In this document: positions 51,011 through 64,000 of the stretch, piece by piece
How positions within the stretch are numbered: the first letter of the stretch is position 1
Layout: every line of letters starts with the position of its first letter
From: Ascaris suum
Lineage: Eukaryota; Nematoda; Chromadorea; Rhabditida; Ascarididae
Direction of reading: 5' to 3'
NCBI GenBank assembly: GCA_013433145.1
Contig: CM024169.1
Span: 8,626,817 to 8,690,816, forward strand
Length of the DNA stretch: 64,000 nucleotides
Program-made: the position numbers and the translations under genes
The notes under the pieces: generated by a model
What the model saw: the letters and a program-made list of their open reading frames with translations, nothing else
Databases searched by the model: none
Told to the model about the DNA's origin: nothing

Positions 51011-54000
51011 CGAGCTTCGACTTCGAATAAGTCGAATACAATTTTGTGTATATTGGGATACTTCTTTTGCTATACCTGTGAATTTAACAAGTAAACTTCC
51101 TTTATTCATAACGATGAGACAATGATTCGCCGAGATTACTGTGACATTCAACAAGCTAGTGTAGAACAAATGCACTTCATCTAGGAATTACGATGATTTA
51201 TGTGATACCGTCGTGCACCCCTTCTCCTTCCTCCCTTCAAACTACTCAAAAAGGGTCCTGTTACATTCACGTCAACATGAAAGCAACCGAGTCGCACAAA
51301 AACACTTCCAGTAACCATGGATCTTCTCCCAACCATCGCGTACGACTTCGCTCAGTTTTCAGAATCTTCATAGCGGCGCTGCTCAAACATAATAAGCGGT
51401 ACTAACAACCTGCAAGCAGTCAGTTTTCGCTTATCCTCTCCCTTTATCCCCATGCATTTCCTGCCGTATCCACAACAAAAACGGTTTTGTTTATTTTCCG
51501 GCCCATCCGGCTGTGATATGAGTAAACGAAGTGCCGGTCTCTTGATGCGGCACTGCGTTTTCCACGCTTGAAACTGTGTGGACGTGGCACAACGACACGC
51601 CACCTCCCGTCACACCCTTCACTCTCCAGTACTGATGCCAGAAGCAGGTTTTTTGCGCAACCTGTCCTTTATTCCTATACGTCCAGTGCAACATTTGCAG
51701 CCCCACCCCAACCGACGTCTGTGCCTGTCCATATCCTCAACCGAAAGCACTGTGGGAATCCTAAGAATAAATTCAAGATGCCCTTTGCTTTACTAAAAAG
51801 TACCCATGACCTGAATCGTGCAAACGAATTGTTTTTGCCATGGCGAGGCTTAGTTGGTTGTTCTGTACGTTAGGCAAGGAAAAAATAAGCATAGGGGACC
51901 ACAAATTTATTCAAAAACATTATATCAAAAGGTAATTTAGATACACGCATACCGACAGATACTGCGACGATGAGGTTCAGTACTATTAATCGGCAAAAAA
52001 TCTAACAACGGCAACGCTCATAGCAATTCACACGAGGATTGAAATAATTCGGCCACATACAAGTGAAGAAGATTACTGCGCAGTGCGGCATGCAAAGAGA
52101 TGGAGACTTTCGGGCGGATGCTTCATATGAACACTGCATGGATAAACGAAATGCGCACACTTGGCAATACCTACACGCAGCGGCTGAAACGAATTCAAGT
52201 AATAAACATGCAAGCCCATTAACTTGGCGTCAAAACACAAATTCAGACAAAATAAAAACACAAAATCACCCGATAATATTCATATGTTGCTTTAAAAGAT
52301 GGAAATTTTAACAAACTCACAATACCTCTTCTCCTCTCCCCTCCCTTCCCCCCTCCCCATCTCCCTAGTTGCCCCTATGCTTTTGAAGTAAACCAAAAAT
52401 CCGGAATAATTATTTTTGAATACGAGTTTTTTTTTTGATAAATTTGGCAATCTTCAATTATATGAAGACGATCAAAAAGGAAAGTGTCCCACAATGTTTT
52501 ACGACAAAACTCTGTGAAAGGCTTACACCTACAGTTCCTATCAGACAAACTGACGGGCTATTTCCTACACATTAGAGTCGTAAAGCAGAAACATACAAGA
52601 ACACAAAAAACAACGAACAAAATAAAAGAACAGTGAACAAAATAAACACTCTTCAGTAGCAACAAGCAGACCCATTTAAAGATGATGAATCCTCGCCTCC
52701 AAGTAAGCGCCTGACCCACAGGACCTTCATCGATGCTTGGAATCCACATAGTCACGATGAATGCCACACACTGAACCTGATTGTGAAAGAAACAGAGGCA
52801 ACGAATGAACAACGCAGCTAGATGAACTGCTCACTCCATTCGTTTAGACAATTGTATGCCGATGTTGCATGGTGCGACGAGACGCCTGCGACCTCCTGCA
52901 ACCAAAACTGCTTTAAAACAATAATGCAAAAATGAACACTCCCACCTACAACGAAGTTCACCTCAGCTCTTGCAGTAAACAGTGTTCACCAATTGAAAAG
53001 TTCACATATTACTCAATCCTACACATCAGAAAGGAGGCTAGCATCGCAAAGACCGGAATGGCCCACCAACCGTACGCAACACTTTCTGAAAATTCTCCAA
53101 CGACAACCCCACTTTTTACACAGAAACAGAAATGTCGATGAACATATCGAGCAAGCGAAGGCCCAAGTAAAAGCTGAAAACGCCTCAAAGTAAAGTCAAG
53201 AAGTTGCAACAACCCATGGCTTCAAAAGCATCAGGCAGCAGTTTCTTCAAACAGCTCACCGTAAAAACTGTTATGAGTGGAGCAAAAAAAAGAAACCGAA
53301 AAAAGTCTAAAAGTAACCTTCAGCCAATCGATGAAAAGCTCCTTGTCCTTTTTCAAGAGCAGGAATTGTCCAAAAAGCACATATGCCTGAAAAAGCTTGC
53401 TCGACATCATGACAGGAAGGTGTATGCTTGTGATATCATAATCCTATTGCCCTCTGTGAGGTGCACACAACATTAGGCTATTACAACTTTTCCACTTTTT
53501 AAGCAAAGAGACCATTGAATCGTAGTATGCTACTAGAAAGTAAGTACATGATCGCCATGAAAAAGCTCTGCGTCTCTCTTTAGCCGGTTCGCACAAGTCG
53601 AGCATTCTGGAGACGCCCTGTTCCTCGACAACGTATCGCAAAGCCAGTCCACGTCACAGACAGATTCTACGTACATAAGAACGGCAAAGCATGAAGTGCT
53701 GATAACGCTGTCACCATGAGATATTGTGAGTTGCCACAATTAAGCATTATAACGCATAACGCGCACCGATTCCGTTATCTATCTGACGCTAGCTTCACCT
53801 TTACACGCATCTCCTTGTTCCCCCCTCCGAGCCCCAAACTCAGTCTTTTCCTATGAAATCTGTTGCAGGATACAGATGCCCATATGGTCATAACTTGATC
53901 GTAGTAAGCACTTCTGCCTAAGAACTGAGAAGGAGGAGAGAACAACACTGAACTACAGTAACGTGAGGACACTGAAATGCGAGAAGAAGCGCACATCACG

Positions 54001-57000
54001 CAGAAAATGAGTTGATATAAACGGACAAATGAACATGTACTACTTGCCTCTGTTAAAATACACAAAAAAAATATACGTTCGCCCTGGGAATTAAGCATAG
54101 CTCGGTCTAAGGGAAAGACGGAATTCTTCGCAAATATATAATGAGGGGTAAAAGCGTTCCAATTTCCCTAGCTGTAGGCCTGCTCTCTAAGACTACAGTT
54201 CGTTGTTCACAGTGTCATTTATTTGCTGCACTGGCTCTCCTTCATTGTTGCTGTTTAGCATTACGTGCCCTTTACTTGTTAAACCAGTCGCTGCCTGCCC
54301 CTTTGGCACATCTGGCTGTGTCGAACACTGTTTTCTGCGACTTTTGCACACAGTATCATGTTTTATTACTTTGCACTCTTCGAGAATATAATTTTCTAAG
54401 TCACAAGCTTCCATATCAGACTACTGGAAAATGCACAGTGGCGAATGCTGCAATTTTGGCAGGCCGGATATGACCCTGGTAAAATATGACCCATAATTTC
54501 TTAACACACATTTCATCAAAAAAAAAAAAAAAATTGCAGCTCACGGAAGGCTCTAATAGCCTGTTGGGAAACGCTTCGCGGCGTGACTCAAAATCCGCCT
54601 CCCTTGACTGCAATGCCACTCGACCCGTACCGCTTGATGGCCTACTTTTGGGGTATAATGCTCATATCTCAGTATTTGTCAACTGTTGGTATTCTAGATG
54701 CTCAAATTGTCGCTAACAGCGCAAAATGCTTTTTTATCAACAAAAGGTACTTAGAACTTGAAAGCAAACCTTATCAAAGCCAGCTTTTGTGAGCTTTTCC
54801 CCGTAGCATTGGCCAATTCCTGCGACCGCCGTCACTTCTTTTTCACCCATTGGCTCGGACACAAACTCACGATGTTTCAGCGACGTCGTACTCATCGTTT
54901 ACGCTTCGCAGCCTTCCAAGTGACGACAACGTTTGAACTCTGGAAGCAAACAAGATAAACTGTTAGCGCTCTCGATTGTTGCGCTCCACTCGACGTTTTA
55001 AGGATTTTCCCCATTCCCTACCGCCCAAAAAGTAGAAGCCGACACAGCTGTACTTTAGCTATTCGTAAACAATTTTCTAAGCGTAAAAGCAGAGACGGTG
55101 AGGACGCAATGCGAAGGAATACTTCGTCTACGGTAAAAACCGATACCTCAATTCTGATTCTGCTTGTCTCATAAATGAAACTACAGCAGCGGCACAAGCG
55201 ATGTCAGCGAAATGAAATTCTGAAGCAATGATAAAATCACTGATAACAAAAAAAAATAAAAACGACAGCACTTTTAATAAACGTTGGCCATGTTGTGCAA
55301 CTGCCGCGACGGCCTCAGCATCCCATTGTGAACCATAGTTTTCACTTCAGTGAACCTATTTCCGGTGCATTTATCAGTATTATTGGATTCATTTAGAAAA
55401 ATTCCGATCTCTTTTTTAAAAATCCCTTCTGAATTTTAAACGGAGCAAATTCAAAGAAACAGACAGACGCGAATAACAAAACAACAACAAAAAATCCTCG
55501 GCTTGTCCCTCCATTTAATACTGATCGCAATCCCCATCAACTATGCTAATTCATTTTGATGAGATTTTTCTCTATCGGTGTCGCCTTCTGCTGCTAATAT
55601 GCGATCAACGTTTTATATTCGATTCAAGACAGGATGACAATTACAACCAACAGTGATTCACTCAACACACCTCACCGAAGCATTCAGAAAAATAACGCAA
55701 AATGCAGAAATCAAGGAAACCGCATTTCGCCACCCACAACACGGAACATAGGGCTCCTCATAAAAATTAAAAAGAAGAAGGCGGTGAAAGCATATTGTTG
55801 CAAGGTTTGTCTCGGCATCACTAAAATCTGTAAAATGTTAAGTGGACTAAAATTCAGATGGATGAAGATGCAGAAAGCAACTGAGGGAGTTCCCACTCTT
55901 TCAAGTGAAGAAAAAACTCACGAAGGTGGTAAATACAGGTGGAAAAGCATTTTGCACAACTTATAAGCACATGCGGGCTTGATCAAAAGCTTGATTCCCA
56001 CAATTGGAAAAGCGCCAGGAACATCCAAAAACTTCGTCCTGTTAACTGAATTACGTGTTTCACCTGCATATAAATAAACTGCCAACACACCAATACTCCC
56101 TTCCGAACTTGTTTTACACAAACTTCAGATGGAAACCGTCCCACGACTCCTTTACGGGTGAATCATTACCGTTGGAAAAACTTGATCGTGATGACATACA
56201 AATCTTTCGAAATATTCCCGCTCCAGAATTTCCTTGAGGGGTCCGCCACATTTCGTTACAGCTCGAAAGTGGATGCTCACAAAAATGTTCTATTTGGTTA
56301 AGCTTGGAGGGTGTAAGAAAGTTCATCGATTCTTATAACTGACAGTTACAAGCAAACAAACTTGTTCCAGTTTCCAAACTTAGAGGGCCTTCCAGTAATA
56401 TACGAACGGAAAGGAGTTCCTGGCCTGCTAACGAATGATTGCGAGAAATAGCCATACATGAAGCTTCAATCAGAGGTCCGTGTTGTGTCTTTTGGGCAGC
56501 TAAACGTTGAAAACTGAGATGAACAATTATGAAATTCGCTTATAATTCTTCGTCGAGGAATATATGAAACTCTAGTTGTGAACGATGGCATGAATGCATT
56601 ATTATTTAAAATCAAATACTAGCAACTTCGTATTTGATACTGTTAGGTATACGATTTTAGTGCGACTGTATGGTTGTCATCTAGAACAAGCAATGAGTAA
56701 AGAGAAATTAACGTCCACAATATAGGTGACCAATGACGAAACGAAATTCGAGGCGTTGGTCTGAATTTAAACTGGCCTAAGGAAACGATTTCTGCGAGTG
56801 GTGCTCCAATTGGCTTTTCGCACTCACCAAGCAAGTTTTGGTGGAATGACCCGATAGAGTGGAGTGCACACATTAACCCATTAGTCGTTTTCAAAAAAGC
56901 GTTATTTTAAACGGTAGGAAAATCTTGTCTGTGAGAGCCGCTTTTAGTGGAAACTCGTGAGGGCTGAAGAATTCTTTTTTCCAGTTTGCTTTCTAAACTT

Positions 57001-58317
57001 CTTCCAGAACTTCCTGAATATCCATGCCTCCAGCGATTTTTGGCGAAGCGCTCTTGCAGGGACATCATTCCCTGCATATCGATGTGAATGCTATATTTAA
57101 GAATTGCAACGCTATGCGCTCCCTCAGCAAGCATGAACTGATGTTAAGTGCCGCGACAAGAGCGCCGTTAACGATGACAAAAGCGCTGCTTGAAATATTA
57201 CCAGCCATCTGGAGAGAGTTTTGTTTCATCGATTTTGCCAGACGTATATCGCTTTCTTGTGCAATATCGATATGGTCAGGCCACGATCCTTTTACTTAGC
57301 TCCAGAAGAAAGGTCATTGGTACTTTTATTGGTTTTCCTACGCTTTTCCTCACTACCGATACATTTAGTGACGTCACTTTTGAACTGCATTCTCGCAAAG
57401 GAATCATTGGAATATGAATATATCATGGCTGTACACTCACCTCACAGCTTGTCATGATTAGAGTCAGAAGGTTGGGGGGATGGCGCCATGAATGTGGCTG
57501 CAGGTTCAGCTGGAGCACGCCCGAGAAAATATGGTTAGAGGAACTTTTTGGAGAATGCGGTGATGGAGATGTGTTGAAGAAAATTCTTGATTCACTTTGC
57601 ATTGCGAGCAGATATTCTTCTATCTCACAATTCTACACTAGAATAAATTCTTTTCCCGATGGGTCTATGATTCGAATAACAATGAGTTCTTAATACACAC
57701 GTGAGGAGGAGCACGTTCTCTTTGCTTAAAAACCTTTGAGAACCTGACTCATGGGGCGATCCCAACTGAAGTTATATGCGCAATAGTGAACCGTTTTAAT
57801 TAATTACGATTCAGTGTGAACACGATCGACGAAATTTAGCTATGAGGACCTAACTCAAACACTCAAAAAAACACTAAATTTCAAATTCTAACCATGCGGT
57901 TATTACACTACTGCGATGCACTTTATTATGAAGCCTTTTTTACGGGTCCTCTTCTAATGTACGAAAATCTGCTGGGTATTTTCTAAGAATGTTGCCGGAG
58001 AAATTCGTTCTGTCCAGAAATTCGTCCTGTCCAGCCGATCCGAATGTTCTGTCCCTCGCCTGATCTACGGTGGCCGCCTAAAAACTTACGCCGATGACTT
58101 AAAACTTCTGTCCCTAAAAACTTAACGTAGAGCCTCGCTTAGGCATGAATGGTGGTGAAAACAGAGCGTTCAAGCAGTTCATTGAGAGATGGTGATGGCG
58201 TCAGAACCACGATATCAGTTTATTCGTGTTCCCACTAAACAACGAAGTATCCGATCAACGTCAAGATATACACACAAGGTCACAAAATGAGTTGTTTCGA
58301 TAGGTAGATCCAACCGT
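51011..58317. other. Stretch between the two tail-to-tail abu/pqn-like genes
   Basis: No exon chain or domain I can support. It holds scattered frames of 60-110 codons on both strands. A minus-strand frame at 54193-54414 is the most coding-like. Near 56.6-57.7 kb frames on both strands suggest a decayed gene or element but show no recognisable motif. The ends must contain the 3' UTRs of genes A and B; no perfect AATAAA was seen close to either stop. Confidence 0.45.
54193..54414 (-). CDS. Unrecognised short open frame, 73 codons
   Basis: ATG to stop on the minus strand, beginning MEACDLENYILEECKVIKHD and ending in an acidic, Asn/Gln-rich stretch (EGEPVQQINDTVNNEL). Hydrophilic composition with four cysteines, no repeats, no signal peptide. 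It reads more like protein than the neighbouring frames but has no known family and no adjoining exon that I could pair with it. It may be a lone exon of a transposon-derived or low-expressed gene. Confidence 0.2.
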   Translation of the reverse strand: MEACDLENYILEECKVIKHDTVCKSRRKQCSTQPDVPKGQAATGLTSKGHVMLNSNNEGEPVQQINDTVNNEL

Positions 58318-62096
<3,779 letters not shown>

Positions 62097-62129
62097 CGTT
62101 AGGTGATAACGACGAGCGTCCACTCACCA

Positions 62130-62196
62130 TTTTATAGCAAATCGAGTAGACACTTTCGGACATACCTTTCAGTGTGAACAAATACTGTCCGGTCCT
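62130..62196 (-). promoter_or_regulatory. Promoter of abu/pqn-like gene B: shared 10-mer, FoxA-type site, TATA box
   Basis: On the minus strand AGGACCGGAC (62196-62187) is followed by TATTTGT (62184-62178), a TRTTKRY match, and then TTGCTATAAAAT with TATAAAA at 62136-62130, 40 nt before the ATG at 62096. The order and near-identical spacing match gene A. Both genes also have TTTGTTCAC immediately after the 10-mer region. Confidence 0.6.
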
Positions 62197-64000
62197 AACA
62201 ATCGCTTATGCGAACTTTTTTATTCGAGCGAATACATGAAAAAGTTCACGAATAGAGACACTCGAAGCTTTCTCTCTCTCGTCCATTCAGCACAGCTATG
62301 CCTCTAACGTTTACGGTTCATCGCACATTCCGATCCCATTTACGCCGACCCTTTTCACAAACTCATCCTTTGTTTAAGCAATAAAGTGAAAAATGAAGTT
62401 GGTCGACTAAAAACTGGAAAATAAAAGCAATGTCAGTGGTAAATTTATTGCTGAAAATACCTAGGACGCACACTGCACCTTCAATTATCCTTTCTAGCTG
62501 ACTATTACCACGTGTGGAAGATATTCAGCCTTCCATCCTGGAATCACGAACGATGTATGGGTGGACACAGTGTATCCTACAGAATCTTCAGCTACAATAC
62601 CAAAGTGCTTATAATACCAGCGGGTCGATAAATACTTGAAATTCGACCGCTATGAAAGATCTCTGCCACGAGAATCGAATTATAAGGTTTCGTTCCCGTC
62701 CTCGTACTTCTTGGAGAGCAACAACTGCCCAATGCTTTGAAAAAACCAGTGCATAAGTTTACCTAATAATAATGTCCAAAGAAACCTCTCTCCTGCAGGT
62801 TGTAATCCTCCATGGCTTCAATTATTTCCTTTTTATCTTGTCTTCAACTCTGATACCTCAACGTATGCTTGCAATTGCAATAAACCAATGTGCTTTTTCT
62901 TCGATAAAATTATGAAGGAGAGAGACGACTTTCGATCAAGAAACTTTTGTAGGAAGTGTTCGGAGAGAAAGAAGCCGAATCATGGTTGCAAAGGACAAGG
63001 GAAATAGCTCTACTAAAACTCGGAAGATTTACAATCAACGAACAACGAGATCATGTGTTGAAAACTCGATTAAACATTACAACCTCCGAACAACAGAAGT
63101 ACACTTAAATAAGTAATCACTGTTTCGTTACTAAAGTTTGCCATCAAAGTAAACTTGTTTTTGACATTGAGAAATGTTAAGTATAAAAACTCAGACAGCA
63201 GTACAACATCGATAAATCTTCAATAGGTAGCAAAAAGAAGAGAAGCGACTCGCTTATCGAGGATATCGAGCACTAGATACGACTAAAGTAATCTTTATGT
63301 AAGTGGAAGGCCTATAGTTTAAAAGGAAAATTAAACAATCAGAAAAAAATGCATTTTACGGGAAAACTTGTCGCAATTTCCACACGATGCATATAAGCCG
63401 ACCCAACCGATCATAAACCGACCAGCCACACTATCTTTGTAGCACCATTATATTACTTTAATATTCACAGTACCAGAGTACACTTAATGATAACAAATAT
63501 CAAAAAATATTTTCTTGGATTTCCCATATGTAATAATTGTGCCAATCCTCGTAGTGAAAAACGCATGCCGGTTGCACTTTTCCTCCATTTTTTAGTATTG
63601 ACTGAAACGTTTTAAGTAAAACTGATTATGTTCATTGATAGCACAGAAATGATCACCTAAAACTGGAGAATTCCAGATGAATTTCTAAAATCTCAACTAT
63701 TCCCTTATATGGAATTCTGCAAATTTAAATACAGTCACGCTAAGAGCAACAGTTTGGTGCTTCGAATAACTCAAGTATCATTGAACAGTGAAAAAGAAAA
63801 ACACTTTAGAAATAAAAACAGAGATATTCCACAGCAAAAATGCGTTTCATCTCTCGCCACTCTCCACTTCAACAATCTCATCTGGTTTAATGTATTGATG
63901 AAGATTACATACGTAATAAACTAACCAAGGGTGAAGGAGTGAGTGGGGGCATATTTACAAAAAACCAGAAAGTTGCCATCTTGCCCGAATCCTGAGGAGA
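62197..64000. other. Upstream flank of abu/pqn-like gene B; no gene seen
   Basis: AT-rich sequence with no exon, domain or repeat I can support. A short plus-strand frame of 71 codons near 63.7 kb is Lys/Asn-rich and unsupported. Confidence 0.5.

Overview
The window looks like nuclear DNA of a nematode, probably clade V (rhabditid/strongylid type). The evidence is AT-rich DNA, many small exons with gtaag-type donors and tttcag-type acceptors, a LIN-23-type beta-TrCP gene, secreted proteins built from Lustrin-type and EB-type cysteine modules, and abu/pqn-like CXXXC plus Gln/Pro-rich proteins. All gene models were built by hand from splice signals and reading phase. No alignment or transcript data were used.

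Layout. (1) 1-7.1 kb: no gene I can support. (2) 7.1-22.2 kb, minus strand: a complete lin-23/beta-TrCP ortholog in 13 phase-consistent exons (about 647 aa), with D domain, divergent F-box and seven WD40 repeats. Intron 3 holds a retrocopy-like poly(A) end and an antisense-oriented open frame. (3) 22.2-31.5 kb: gene-poor, with low-complexity tracts and one RTE-like 3' tail. (4) 31.5-46.9 kb, minus strand: a secreted protein of alternating Lustrin-type and EB-type cysteine modules, at least 12 exons. One of its 3' introns or its 3' flank carries a head-to-tail array of seven units of about 212 bp, each with a tRNA-His(GTG)-like Pol III head. Another intron holds older tandem repeats and an LTR-like stretch. 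(5) 48.25-51.0 kb, plus strand, and 62.2-58.3 kb, minus strand: two paralogous abu/pqn-like genes facing tail to tail about 7 kb apart. (6) 51-58.3 kb and 62.2-64 kb: nothing firm.

The abu/pqn-like pair is the most informative part. Both genes have a 63-nt signal-peptide exon, a 134-nt exon with six cysteines at identical protein positions, and a long exon with an imperfect octapeptide Gln/Pro array and a CXXXC ladder. Both also share a promoter: the 10-mer AGGACCGGAC, a TRTTKRY (FoxA/PHA-4-type) site, and TTGCTATAAAAT just upstream of the ATG. This fits co-expressed, disulfide-rich extracellular or cuticle proteins, with the pharynx as the inferred site. The Lustrin/EB gene next to them is also secreted and cysteine-rich. 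LIN-23 is an unrelated intracellular SCF ubiquitin-ligase receptor.
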